From contig JALGPY010000004.1 in NCBI GenBank assembly GCA_023055425.1, positions 115,051,504 to 115,115,503 of the forward strand: DNA of 64,000 nucleotides, given 5' to 3'. The translations under genes and the position numbers were made by a program. Position 1 is the first letter of the stretch. Every line of letters starts with the position of its first letter. This DNA comes from Linanthus parryae. Taxonomy: Eukaryota; Streptophyta; Magnoliopsida; Ericales; Polemoniaceae. Positions 22,616 to 34,439 of this stretch are shown piece after piece. Under the pieces are notes generated by a model. The model was not told where the DNA came from. It searched no databases and saw only the letters and a program-made list of their open reading frames with translations.

Positions 22616-23056
22616 GCCACAGCCTGACCAAGTATGGGCCACTTAATTTGGGCCTGGGCCCAACACTATCATATTCAAATTTCAACTTACAAAAGGTAAA
22701 TTTATAGAGCCTCCCAACCCTGTCACGATTTGTTATTCTGTAAGAATCACGGAGAGTCTCTTTTTGCCCTCTATAGGGCGATTTGGTTTCCAAAACCTGC
22801 CTATATATATACATTGGATGTTGCGCATAACAAAGAAACATATACCACACCACAAAACACCACAAAGAGTCTCTGTTTCTCACTCTTAATCATATGTTCT
22901 TCTATTTAAGTTTAGATTCTCAGTAGTTGATGTAACTTTTTTTCCTGGGTTTGAAATAAATATTCGTTCATTTTTTTTAAATCTCAGTTTGATTTTTAGA
23001 TATTTGATGCAACATTTTCAATTCCAAACTTGTTCCAGGTATAGTAAAGTTATGAG
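22616..23056. other. Non-coding, nothing recognised
   Basis: There is a TATA-like CCTATATATATACATTGG near 22800 in either orientation, but no clear gene starts from it. Confidence 0.4.
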
Positions 23057-23892
23057 AAGCACCAGTACCTGCAACCAAAATACGGACGTTCCTAGCCTAC
23101 CCAGTTTGTAAACTTGGGAGGGTTTATGCATCAGACCTCACAAACACCGATGATGAAGGCATACCCATCGAGGAGCTTGTTATACCTCCCCCGACAAATA
23201 CTTCTTCTATAGTGAAAAAGCGCTACCTTGTGGAGTTAGGAGGTGAATTCCTTCAGATTACCAGAGAAATTGTTATATCCAGGAATGAACAAGTACTGCC
23301 TAGTAAGAAGGATGATGATGAAGAAGAAGAAGAGGTAATAGTCCGAGGCAACAGCGACGAAATAGTTGCGGAAGGAGAAAGCAGTAATGATGAAAAAGAA
23401 GCTGTTGAAGGAGTAGAATTAGCAGGAAGAGACTGTTATGAACTTGAAATAATGGAAGTCAGCGATGAGGACGAGGGGGATAGGCTCGAGGTTGATTATG
23501 AGAACAATATCCGTAGCGACAATGAGGAGGAGGATGGAATTGAGTTTGATTACAGCAACAGTTGCTGCAGTGAAGCACGGAATTTGATTTACCAAACAAC
23601 TATGTTGCGAGTGTTCAAGTTAGACACAAGTGGTTCTGAGGGCCAGTGGATTGAAGTTGAAGACTTGAATGGGGGTGCAGTGTTTATCGGCATGAATCAA
23701 TCTTTTGCATTGCCAAGCTCAAACCTCATGGGTTACGAGGGAGACCGGATCTATTTCACCGATGATTCTACTAGTTCTCATGGTAACGATATTGGTGTGT
23801 TCCGCTTAAAGGACTCTAGAATAACTCCTCTATGCCTACCCAATTCGGGATCTGTGAAGCCGCATCCTGTATGGATTACTCCAATGCTGTGA
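23057..23892 (+). pseudogene. DUF295 C-terminal copy with internal deletion and long acidic insert
   Basis: The frame is open from just after a TGA near 23054 to a TGA at 23890-23892, about 278 codons, with no ATG near its start. It begins with the ATKIRTFLAYPV block, which normally follows the F-box, and jumps directly to CKLGRVYASDLTN. The intervening 100 or so residues are therefore deleted. RYLVELGGEFLQITREIV and an acidic insert of about 90 residues rich in Glu and Asp follow. The complete C-terminus comes last (LDTSGSEGQWIEVEDLNGG, GDRIYFTDDS, VWITPML). The F-box is missing. The remaining frame is intact, so expression of a short protein cannot be excluded. Confidence 0.75.
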
Positions 23893-24226
23893 TCAATTAT
23901 TTCATCTTTCCTTTGTTTTGACAGGTAATCTTGTGCATCTGAGATTTCATAAGTTTTGTGAAAATGTACTATTTCCTTACCTCATTTCTTCACTTCAGTC
24001 ATTCATATGTAGTTTAACGTTTCCCTCCTGTTGGAATACAGTGGTGTGAAAATACAAACCTGGTGGAAGATCAAATTCGTGCGCCTATAAGTGGGTTGGT
24101 TATAGTATTACCACGGTTCACTCGTACCCCCGACGAATTGCGAATTGGATCAGCGTTCCAAAAAGTGAAACACCGGCGATCCAGATTGCTTAATTTGGCG
24201 ATCCCAATTTTCTTTTAACTAATTTC
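23893..24226. other. Non-coding, nothing recognised
   Basis: Short spacer between the DUF295 copy and the solo LTR. The ATTTC that was duplicated on LTR insertion is at 24222-24226. Confidence 0.5.
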
Positions 24227-25653
24227 TGTTGGAATAGATGCCCTAGAGGCAATCTAGTTTAGTATGAATTATTTGTGGCTATAAATTCATTTATTATTTA
24301 TTGGATATTTAATATAATGAAGTCCTTAGATTTACAATTTTGTTATTTATCTTAAATATTCCTAGTCAAGTATAATGATTAACATGACAATCATCTATAG
24401 ACTAGTATGGGGTTGGATTGATATGGAGATATCATGATCCAACACATAGGTGTGCATTAGGGAATGTTGCACTGGATTGACCCATCTCCGAGAAGGCTAC
24501 ATACACGTTATGTTGAGTCACAAGCGCTTCTCGCGGTGCAATGGTATTGTCATCCTTAGACTTGAAGTCACTAGATATTCTAGTTGTGGATTATTGTGAT
24601 CTTGGTAGCGTTAAACGCTACACCGTAACTGGGTAGTTATAAAGGCGTGTACTGGATACAATAAGAAGCAAGCTTAGAGATCGTAGTGGACGTAGATAGA
24701 ATTTGTCCCTCCTACATAACGGGAGCAAATATCCTAGGCCACTCGAGGGATAGTGCTTATAGAATGTCTGGCCAGACTCAAATAAATCAATATGGGATAT
24801 TGATGTTATTTGCACGAATAAGGCTATTCCCATGGATCGAGAAACTATGGATTGGATATACGAGTGTGACTTGTATGTATCGTGTCCAATCCGGATATAG
24901 AGACAAAGGGATGAGACAATTACTTGTACAAAGGTTGTCAAGATGACTATTCTATTAGTTGGCTAGAATTGATGTTTTGCTAGAGACCGCTCCATATTAG
25001 CAAATAGTTGCTACCAACTAGATAGAACCTATGGGGTCACACGCTACATAGAGTTGAACTAGATTTGGGAATTAATTAATTGGATTAATTAATTAGAAGG
25101 ATCACTTTGCAAACCCTTGCAAACTTAGTATGGACTAATTTGCAAGGAAGGGACTAAATTGAATTCTAGTAGGACTAGAATAAGTCATTTAGGTAGTTAA
25201 CAAGGAGTTGTTGGACTATATAAAGGACCTTCCTTCCTTCATTCCCACATAACTTATGCTCATAATTGAACATAACGAGAGTGGGAGAGAACAAAAGGAG
25301 AGAGAGCAAGCAACAAGGAGGCCCGACCGCCCCCTTGCCGCCGCCCCGTCCCCGTCGGCCAAAGGAGGCCGAGACCCTCCTTTTGGGTCTCGTTTTGCGT
25401 GATTCTTCTTCCTCTTCCTCTTCCGGGCTAGCACCAAGGACTTGGGAGATCCAGAATCAACTCTAGGCGTGGATCAACCATAGAGAACGTGACACAATTC
25501 GCGTTTGAAGTCATCAAGGAGAACCCAAAGGTGTGTTTATGATTTCTAACCCTTACCATCGTTATGTCTCTTGACTTGTGATCCTTGGAGGGTTTTGCAT
25601 GGTTTCATGTTTGTTTATGCTTCCGTTGCGCATCCATGAATCAAAACCCTACA
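24227..25653 (+). mobile_element. Solo LTR of a copia element (Angela/SIRE-like start)
   Basis: The 1,427-bp sequence begins TGTTGGAATAGATGCCCTAG and ends CCCTACA. It is flanked by a 5-bp ATTTC duplication (24222-24226 and 25654-25658). A start with TGTTGGAAT followed by ATGCCCTAGAGGCAAT is characteristic of the BARE/Angela-type copia LTRs. A promoter-like GACTATATAAAGGAC lies at about 25213-25227. There is no internal domain, so it is the product of LTR-LTR recombination. Confidence 0.85.
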
Positions 25654-26185
25654 ATTTCACCTAAAGCATCTATGTAGAAGGGGGAATTAAATTTAGATTT
25701 GCCAAGTTACATTCAGTTTTAGGGTATTGACTTTTAAATATTGCATATATTTAGCAGTTTTACCCTTCATAATATGCGATAAATGGTAAAACTCTTGTAA
25801 AGGTATCCAAAGAAGTCTACCCTTTGCTTTCAAAAAAAGAAATCTACCCTTAGCGTACCGAATTCCATAGGGTATGGCATTCCGCTATCCCGTTCCCGTT
25901 CCACGAACCGGAACTATCAGCGTTCCAAGTAACTAAGGTTGGTTATGCAACTACAAAATGCATGGTTGTGATAAACAAAAAATTAGCCAACCTTGGTAAG
26001 AACCAGGACAAAGATTTTCACGGGAGATAGATAGAGTTGTTTTGTCGTTGACTTTTTGCCAACTAAATAAACCCTGGGAGGAGTTGGCATGTTTGAGACT
26101 TTTGAGTAGTCCTAGTGGACTAGTAGTAGTAGTGCTTCCTGGGGGATATGTAAAGCTGGAATACAGGTAGGTAAGTATTTTCTCA

Positions 26186-26186
26186 A

Positions 26187-26229
<43 letters not shown>
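26186..26229. repeat. (CT)n(AT)n microsatellite
   Basis: About 12 CT units are followed by about 9 AT units. They lie inside the remnant of the DUF295 copy. Confidence 0.95.
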
Positions 26230-26516
26230 CACGGTAACTATTTTTCTCCAGTCTCCACATTGTGCGTGCTCGGTGCTCCAACTGGGTAAGCTAGGAAGTG
26301 GTTTTTTTGGTTGGTGATGTTAGTTCTTGCTGTTTTACAATCACAGATTAACACCGTTTTGACTTTTCTCTCTCTATAAATTTCCTAAATTTTTAGAGAT
26401 GAGACTTTTCTAAAAGGGATTTATCCTTTCATTATTTGGTGACATAGTGTCATTAGGAGGCCACAAATCGATCACTACTTAAGTGATTTTATGGGTTTGG
26501 GTGCAGTGTTCATTTT

Positions 26517-28506
26517 GTGAAGTTCGAAGTTAAGAAAATAACCTCAGATCTATCAATCGATCTGGAAGATGATGAGGTCTTAGCAGAAAAATTGGATAAG
26601 CTAACTCTAATCGGGAAGCTTTTTAGCAGCAAAGCAATGGGAAGAAACACGATGAAAAGCGTAGCAAGTGGAATATGGGATCTGAAGAAGGGATTAAAGG
26701 TGGAAAGGGTAGGTGAAAACATTTTTTTGTTTCTGTTCGAAGACGAGGAAGACTATAGAAGGGTCCAGGAAAAGTCGCCATGGGTTCTTAGTAAGATGAA
26801 TCTACATCTTCATCAATGGAGATGGGGTGAAAACTCTGGAAGAAATGGACTTCTCGAAGGTGTCGTTCTGGGTACAAGTAAGAGGGGTGCCTTTGCAGAA
26901 GAGATCGATATCAAACGCTGAAAAGATTGCAGGAAGTCTGGGTAAGCTCTTAAAATTGGAAGGAGTAGAAAGAGGAATTGTGGGTATAATACCCTATTTT
27001 AGGGTTTTGGTGGAGATGGATACGAAGAAACCCCTGCTAAAAGGGATTCGTATAAACCCTAATCAGAAAGATGCGTCCTGGATTAAGTTCTCATACGAAC
27101 GATTAGGCGATTTCTGCTATCGTTGTGGTAGATTGGGCCATCGTGATACTCAGTGTCGATTCGTCGATTGGAAGGAAGGAATGATACCGGAGTTTGGTCC
27201 AGAGATGAGGGCTAATTACATCAAGGAGTCGCAGGTGGAAGCAGCTAAGAAAGCAGAACTTCGAAGGATTCAAAAGGAGAAGGCAGAAGAAACATGGGAG
27301 AAGATTGGTAAAGCGGTCATGGCGAAAAACAGAGTGGTTGAAGAACAAAAGAAGGAAACATCAGCGATGGAAGAGGCGAAAGAACAGGCGGCACGTGCAT
27401 CAAAAACCCATGAATTGGAAGATGAGCGCGTGGCTAGGACTACATGTGAGGATGAGGACATCACGGAGACAACTGGCATGCGTAAGGAATTGGCAGTGTG
27501 TACGGAGGATACGAGAAGGCCAATAGAAGAGCGCGTGTTAGACGAGAATGGGGTTGTTGAATGGATAGCAATGGAATGTGGGGAGACACCTCAGACACAG
27601 CGACAGAAGGAGTGTGGTGAGCATGTGGATGCGGCTGTGGAAATACCTGAAGAGGAAATTAGGGTTTGTGAAATCCAGGTGAAGGAGATGGGCCAAGGAA
27701 GCCCAAAGAGTAAAAAAGTCCCGGAAGCAGCCCATTCTCAACATTATTTTGTCGAAGAACCGGACAGCCCAAAGAAAATGAAAGAGTCCACGCAGACCCA
27801 AAGTAAATCACAATTTATTTGGGCTATTCGTGAGCATAAAGGGTCAGCTAGACGGGTTAGGACCCGAAACAAAAACAAGTTAATTCTAGACCCGACTGCT
27901 GAAGAGGAAATGGAGCAAGTACCGGGTAACCCGTATTTTGATATCACTATTTCGGATGTTTTTAATCGATTTGTTCACTTGAAGAGAAGGGCGCTCATGT
28001 ATAGAGCAGATGAGGAAGCTAAAAAGAGGAGGATAGTCAAGAACTATGATGAAATAATGGAGAAGGAAGCTCAGAAGGACAAGGATAAGCTGGTTAAAGA
28101 CTTGCTATACACAAGACAAAGTTTGAGAATCAGAAACAAAGCAGGTAAATCATCTCAGGCCTATAGCTTTCGTCTTTTCAAAGGTACTGAAGGAAGTTTA
28201 GCAGAAGTGCGTTTAATAGAGCAAAAAGGGGATAAAGAGGAGAAAGATGAAGTGTTGAGTGAAGTGCCTTGCCATAGAAAATTATGGTTTAGAAACATTG
28301 ACAAATTGGCTGATGAAGAAGAGCAGAGAAGAGAGATTGAGCTGCTAAAACAGGAAAGAAGAGATAGGAGGGATAAACTGTTGCAAATTGGGGGAAGGTT
28401 TGAATTCGCAGCAGCTAAGTTCAAAGGAGTGATTGAAGCAGATAAGAAGCAAAGTGATGACAAGGTGGTGGTGGCTGACCTTCAACAGCCACAAGGAACA
28501 TGTTGA
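26517..28506 (+). pseudogene. LINE ORF1 (DUF4283 and CCHC knuckle)
   Basis: The first part (26517-26921) is a DUF4283-type domain (GKLFSSKAMGRNTMKSV, then FLFLFEDEEDYRRVQEKSPW and HLHQWRWGE). A one-base frameshift near 26825-26835 moves the frame to 26827-28506. There FSKVSFWVQVRGVPL leads to the knuckle CYRCGRLGHRDTQC (CX2CX4HX4C) near residue 96 of that frame. A long charged, coiled-coil-like region rich in Glu and Lys follows. No ATG fits the start of the first frame. By analogy ORF1 packages the LINE RNA. Confidence 0.85.
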
Positions 28507-31500
28507 TTCTAAGCTGGAATGTGCAGGGGCTGGGAAGCACTCTCACATTCCAGAGATTAAAAGGGTTAGTATTAGCCCAGTTTCCCAGTATTTTATTTTT
28601 GTCCGAAACAAAAAACAAAAAAACAGTGGTTAATAAGCTGCAGAGAAGGTTGAGGATTCCTAATGGCTTTGTGGTTGATCCAATCAACACTGCAGGAGGT
28701 CTAGCTCTATGGTGGCCAGATGATATAAATTTAGAAGTTGTTTGGCATACTAGTAATTCAATTATTGCTAGAATTGAGATGAGGCAAGGTAAATGGGAGA
28801 CTTGGATGTTTGTTTATGCTCCAGCTAATTACAAGATTAGAGGTGTGTTTTGGCATGAAATCAAGCAGTTAGCCAAGACCATCACTGATCCTTGGGTGGT
28901 GGTGGGAGATTGCAATGACTTCTTGAGTAAGGAGGACAAAACAGGGGGGATCCCAGCTCAATCTTGGAGGATGGATAGATTTAGAAATTTCATATCTGAG
29001 TGTGGCTTATTGGATTTGTTCACAAGGAATGGGGTACTCTTGGTCTAACAGAAGAGAAGGAAGAGAAGTGAGAGAATTATTGGATAGAGTGTTATTTAAT
29101 ACTGATTGGGGGATTAAAAATCCAAGAGCTGTTGTGAAAAGGGAAGCTATTGTGGCATCTGATCATTCTCCAATGTTTATCAACACAAGTCCTAGCTCAA
29201 AAAAGAAAGAAGCTATCTTTAAATTTGATGAAAACTGGAAGGAGTCTGAAAGTTGTAAAAATTGCATTGTTAAAAGTTGGAGCTCACAGCAGACTGGGGA
29301 AGGTATCAGAAAGTTAGTGAAGAAGTTATTTAACTGCAGAGAGGAATTAAAGAAGTGGAAAGCAGTCAATGAGGTAAACTACAAAAAGCAAATTTCTAAA
29401 CTTGAAGGTGAGCTAGTAGATCTGCAATCAGCTCCAAACTCAGATATTAATTGGCATTTGCAAGAATCAGTGAGAGTTCAATTACAGGAGGTATGGAGTA
29501 AAGAGGAGCTTTATTGGAAGCAGAAATCAAGAGTCAACTATCTCAAGGCTGGAGATAGGAATACTAAATTCTTTTATTTATCTACCATTCAGAGAAGACA
29601 TAGAAATACAGTTCTCAAAATCAGGAAAGATAATGGAAGCTGGATTGAGGAAGAACAAGGGGTTGTTGATCAGTTCAATCAATTTTATAAGAATTTATTT
29701 ACTTCTAAAGGTCAGAGAGAGTGGCACTCTGTCTTGGAGGTGGTTCCAAATTTGCTTTCTGAAGTTGATAATCAGGAGCTGTTGAGGTGTCCTAATGAGG
29801 AAGAGATAAAAGGAGTTGTGCTTAGTTTTGATCCTGGGAAGGCTCCAGGTTTTGATGGTCTGACTGGGGTGTTTTATCAAAGCAACTGGGATGTCATAAA
29901 AAGGGATTTGGTGGAGGCTATAGAAGACTTCTTCAAAACTGGAGTACTGGCTAAAAGCATTAACAAAACTGTGATTTCAGTTATCCCTAAGATCAAACAT
30001 CCAGAAGAGGTATCAAATTTTAGACCTATTGCTTTATGCACATTTCTTTATAAAGTTATAGCAAAAGTAATTGCTAATATATTAAAGGTGGTTCTTCCTA
30101 AGATGATCTCTCAAGAACAGTCAGCATTTGTCCCAGGGAGAATGATAAAAGATAATATTTTTATAGCTCAAGAATATTTTCATTTCATATCACACAAGAA
30201 GAAGGGAAAGAAAGGGTGTTTGGCTATGAAATTAGATCTGAACAAGGCTTATGACAGAGCTGAATGGGATTTTTTAGAAGCTGTGTTGAGTAAATTGGAT
30301 TTTCTAAGAAATGGATTGAGCTAATTATGGAGTGTGTTTCTACTGTAACATCATGTGTGAAGATTAATGGTAATTTGGGCACCTATTTTGAACCTCAAAG
30401 AGGCCTAAGACAAGGGGATCCTCTGTCCCCTTATCTGTTTGTCATCATTATGGAGGTGCTTTCTTTAAATTTGAAAAAAAAAAGACAAGGGATAAAGAGA
30501 TTAGAGGAGTGGCTATTGCAAAAAAGAGAGTGTGGATAAACCACATCTTCTTTGCAGATGACTCCTTAATCTTTACAGAAGCTAATGCAGAAGTGGTGGT
30601 GAATTTTTTGAAGATTTTAAGCCAATTTTGTGAAGCCTCATGGATGGAGATCAATATTAACAAGTCAGGTATTTTGTTTTCTCCAAACACAGATGCTGCT
30701 AGTATTGAAAAGATTACTGCTTTGTGTCAAATTCCTGCACTAGATAAGAATATAAAGTATTTGGGTATTCCTGCATTCTGGGGTAAATCTAAGACAGATT
30801 ATCTGAAGTATATTTTAGATAGAATTGTGGATCTTCTACAAGGGTGGATAAAGAGGAATTTGTCTACAGCTGGAAGAGAAGTCATTTTAAAGGCAATTGC
30901 ATATGCAATTCCAATCTATACAATGTCATGTGTGGCTTTTCCTAAGAAGATGTGTAACAAGATAGCTCAAGTTATCAGAAAATTCTTTTGGGGTGCAGGA
31001 CCAAAAACTAAGAAGGTGCATTGGCTAAATTGGGAGAAGGTTGCCAAGAGGAAATATGAGGGAGGTATTGGTTTTAGACATATTAAAAGTTTCAATATAG
31101 CATTATTGGCAAAGCAGTGTTGGAGGATTAGCAGGAACAGTGAGTCTCTTGTTGCCAAAGTCTTAAAAGCCAAACATTATCCAAAAGGAAATTTGTGGAA
31201 TGCTCAACTTGGACATAATCCATCTTGGGTGTGGCACAGTTTGTTGGAAGGGAGGAAGTTAATAGCTGAGAACATGGTGTGGATGATTGGGGATGGAAGG
31301 AGTGTGAAGGTGTGTTATGATAGATGGGTGGTTTCTTTGCAAAACTTTAAAGTGAAAAATAATGCAAGAATCAGTAAGGAGCTTAGAGTGGAGGAGCTGA
31401 TAAATACTCATACCAGAAGGTGGAAAGTTTCTTTGATTAAAAATCTTTTTGAGGAAGAGGAGGTCACAGTAATTTTGAACACTAGAATTGCTTGGTTTGG

Positions 31501-32635
31501 TGGACCTGATTTTGTGGTGTGGCCATTTGAGAGAAGTGGAGAATTTACAGTCAAATCAGGCACCAGAGTAGCTCAAGAGATGTTGAACTTTAAGAGTGAA
31601 AATGTAAGTTCTAAAGCTTCCTCTTCTCTTTTTTACTCTAAAGAATACTGGAAAAAGGTGTGGCATCCTCAGCTGCCACCCAAGATTTCTCACTTTTGGT
31701 GGAGATTGAGTCATAACTCTTTAGATACTCAACACCAGCTATTCTCAAGGAAGTGTGCTCCATCTGCTATGTGTAAAATCTGTGATCAAGAGGAGGAAAC
31801 AGTAGAACACTGTTTGTTTTATTGTAAGTGGACACTACCTGTATGGTTCACAATGGGGTTAATGACCCAAGAAATGTGCTCTAAAATAGGCAATGTTCAA
31901 AGATGGTTGTCTGAATTAATGGAGCTAGTTGAGAAAAAAGAGTTGTCAGATACTGTAATGTGGAAGAATGTTATTTTCTGCTGGGCAATTTGGAGTGCAA
32001 GATGTAGATTTGTATTTGATGGGATTAAACTAAATCCTAAATTAACAGCAGATGGCTGTAGCAGATTCCACTGGGAGATAACTAATGTAAATCAAAAGGA
32101 GGATGATGCAGAGAAGGCTAAAGGGAGAAGAAAGATCACAGCAGTGCAGGAGACTAGTTGGCAAGCTCCAGGGAGAGACCAATTAAAATGCAACACTGAT
32201 GCTGGGTGGAATGAAGAAGCAAAGCAATCTCATACAAGCTGGATTATTAGAGATCATGATGGGAATGTTAAAGACTGGGGATGGAGTAATGACAATGCAG
32301 ATTCAGTGCTTGTAAGTGAGGCTCTAGCTCTGAGATTAGCTGTCTGGAAAGCCCAAAAATGGAGTGGAAACTTGTTCATTTTTGAAAGTGATAACAAAAT
32401 AGTGGTGGATGCAATTAGAGGAGTGGAGAAGAGATGGGAGATAGCTGGTATAATGGAGGACATCAGCAGAGGTTTGAAGGAGTTAAATGCAGAAGTTAAC
32501 TGGATTCTTAGATCTCAAAATAGAGCAGCTGATGAGATTGTGAAATTAGTGCAGTTAGGGAAGTTTTCTTGTTTGTTAGAGGAAAATTTTGTTAATGTTC
32601 AGTTTGATAAGTGTAATCTGTGTTTGAGAAGTTAA
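28500..32635 (+). pseudogene. LINE ORF2 (endonuclease, reverse transcriptase, RNase H)
   Basis: The ATG at 28500 overlaps the ORF1 stop as ATGTTGA. The endonuclease starts ILSWNVQGLG and shows FLSETKNKK, VVVGDCNDFLS and, after a frameshift near 29035, VASDHSPMF. The RT shows PGKAPGFDGL, FRPIALCTFLYKVIAKV, EQSAFVPGRMI, KLDLNKAYDR, RGLRQGDPLSPYLFV and the catalytic FADD (HIFFADDSLIF, near 30548-30565). An HFWWRL plus zinc-binding zf-RVT region follows. The RNase H domain ends it (CNTDAGWNE, ESDNKIVVDAI, RAADEIVKL). Further frameshifts lie near 30315 and in an A run near 30475-30485. Confidence 0.9.
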
Positions 32636-33149
32636 TGAAATTTTGTTTGGCAAAAAAAAAAATGTTAGTTCTTGCTGGAAAAATTAGAACCGGGACTCTG
32701 ATTTGGATTTTGATGCTTATTGATCTCAATAGATTGCATTTACCACTAAAGTAAAGGCTACATGACCAGTCAGGGTTAGTCATCTGGAGATGAACCACCA
32801 GACATCTGTTACTTAGATCATGCCATGTAGCCAGGGCATTAAACAAATGTTTTTTGGCTACTGTCAGCTTAGGGAAATTAACAGAAAAAAGAAGCTCACA
32901 CGCAGGGCTTCATTGTGGTTTTATTATATACACTAATAATTAAGAAAGGAAGTAATTGTCTCAAAAAAAATTGAAACTAGTGGCAGTGAGACCTTGAAAG
33001 GAAAAATTATGACAACACTCCCAAAAAAAAACTACGACAACATTTTGATAAATATAACTACATCAGGTACAATAAATCGCCTTTTGTATATACGCAGACT
33101 ATGAGGTACAGTAAATAATGTATTTGGTGAACTAAAGAATGTGGATTTA

Positions 33150-33700
33150 ACTTTGATAATATCAGAATGTGGAGTTGGGGAAGGAATTGATGGTTTCCAG
33201 CATAGTCATCTGTATTATATATCTCATCGCCATCATAGCCCTTTAGATTCAAAGTTGCGAACTGAAAGACCGATTCATGGTTTCGGACCATCTATTATCT
33301 TCCAGAACTAATCCCCAACTTTGCAGTAAGCTAACTCGCCACGCTCATAGAGTACTAGAACCAAATAATCCGAGGATGTTACCCTTGAAGGAGAAGATGA
33401 CAAAACTGCTTTCTTTATGTACCACTTTGACATTTTCTGCCTTCCCGGCGTGGTCTAGGGAGGGTAGTAACTGGTGGAAGATAAATCCGCACACGGCACA
33501 CCTATGAGAGGGTTATGCAAATACATATTCATGGCATTGGTTACCATTACAAGCCAACCTTGGTGTGATCCGCAGCACAATTGAAGGTGGGTAATAGATA
33601 GAATCGGCAAATCATGCACTTTGTCTCGATGTTTTTACCAAGTGGGTAGGCTAGGAATTGGTGTGTTCCAGCAGACACTTGCACCAGCAGCCAATTCCTA
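33150..33700 (-). pseudogene. DUF295 central and C-terminal remnant
   Basis: Minus-strand pieces in several frames match the family order: LVKTS / CMICRFYLL, PRLACNGNQCH (HQGWLVMV region), then VPCADLSSTSYYPP and a LYERGELAYCKVGD block near 33290-33360. A stop and then FQFATLNLKGYDGDEIYNTDD (33150-33291) follow. The WYLVE block is deleted. It is a close relative of the fragment at 8150-8345, with a shared downstream flank (32940-33150). Confidence 0.65.
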
Positions 33701-33707
33701 GCCTACC
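33645..33707. repeat. Perfect 17-bp inverted repeat with 29-base loop
   Basis: GGTAGGCTAGGAATTGG (33645-33661) and its exact complement CCAATTCCTAGCCTACC (33691-33707) face each other. The arms are the FLAYP-coding segment of DUF295 in opposite orientations. This marks a junction between two inverted gene pieces. A third copy of the right arm (CCAATTCCTAGCCTAC) ends at the solo LTR at 33807. Confidence 0.9.
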
Positions 33708-33807
33708 TAGTTAAATTTGGTTTCAGGATATCCTCTGTTCACCAAGTTCAGGATATCCTCTGAAACCATATTCAAGTGGAACAGGAACACTCCAATTCCT
33801 AGCCTAC

Positions 33808-34434
33808 TGTAGATAGTGCTTTCTGAGCTAACAGATCTTGGCCACGTGGCAACCATCCAGCACACCATATTGTGCTCCACACACACTGGATCACCAGCCG
33901 CGCTGATCCATGTGGGGGCTGCGAGACAGAGCCCTCGTATACCACTGCACGGGACTTGTAGGGACTTAGTGGTTTGGAGGCTAGAGTAAGCCCTGTCGCG
34001 TGCGAGCCAAGCCCGCGCGCGACCTTTAGTAACTGTTTTGAGAGATTTATGGCACGAGCTCCACAAACCCGGTCAATCCGGTCAAACCCGGTCAACCTTG
34101 TAACGGTTCCGGTATTCGCGCATAACGTGCTGTAACGGTCCCTATATATGAGGACGAACGTGACGTTGTGGTTAAGCTAATTAAGCCGCCATTAATGGGC
34201 GCATTAACCACACTACAACGGTCACGTTCCCTGCTATATATAGGACGTTAACCTTTCCATACAGAGGAGAACACACTTGCCATACGCGGAAGCTCTGCCA
34301 AACCTCTGTCTCTCTCTCAGACATTGCTACTGCCTTACTCTCTCCCTACACACAACCCAACTCTTCCTGTGCCATCTCTGATCCCCTACATACGGTGTAC
34401 ACGGAGGTCTCCCCGCCGGAATCTCTTGTGCACA
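33808..34434 (+). mobile_element. Solo LTR of the Tat-lineage gypsy family
   Basis: This 627-bp LTR begins TGTAGATAGTGC and ends TTGTGCACA. It is flanked by CCTAC (33803-33807 and 34435-34439). It has exactly the same length as the 3' LTR at 36382-37008, lies in the opposite orientation, and differs by a modest number of substitutions. No internal sequence remains, so it was left by LTR-LTR recombination. Confidence 0.92.
34140..34245. promoter_or_regulatory. Palindromic, possibly bidirectional LTR promoter
   Basis: The left side reads CCTATATATGAGGACGAACG, then TGACGTTGTGGTTAA. The right side read backwards gives CCTATATATAGCAGGGAACG, then TGACCGTTGTAGTGTGGTTAA. The two TATA-like boxes therefore point outward from an imperfect inverted repeat of about 45 bases per arm. 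The rightward box suits normal LTR transcription of this copy. The leftward box would fire in the antisense direction. Confidence 0.55.
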
Positions 34435-34439
34435 CCTAC

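Larger units (their letters stand above)
26333..32661 (+). mobile_element. Full-length L1-type LINE
   Basis: This 6.3-kb element is flanked by a perfect 16-bp duplication, ATGTTAGTTCTTGCTG (26317-26332 and 32662-32677). It ends in a short A tail. It has ORF1 with a nucleic-acid-binding zinc knuckle. ORF2 has an AP-type endonuclease, reverse transcriptase and a C-terminal RNase H, the arrangement of plant L1 elements. The 5' region of about 180 bases ahead of ORF1 is retained, so it is near full length. Both ORFs have frameshifts. Confidence 0.93.
25935..32850 (-). pseudogene. F-box/DUF295 copy split by an L1 LINE
   Basis: The minus-strand N-terminal part at 32850-32662 reads ALATWHDLSNRCL, then DWSCSLYFSGKCNLLRSI and IKIQIRVPVLIFPARTNI. 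The homology resumes on the other side of the LINE (26332 downward) with FLAYPVG. Further down, near 25940-26060, come LCPGSYQGWLIF and a stop. The order matches the copy at 13536-16005. Several frame breaks and an inserted CT/AT microsatellite region (26186-26229) separate the pieces. The C-terminal two thirds are missing. Confidence 0.78.
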
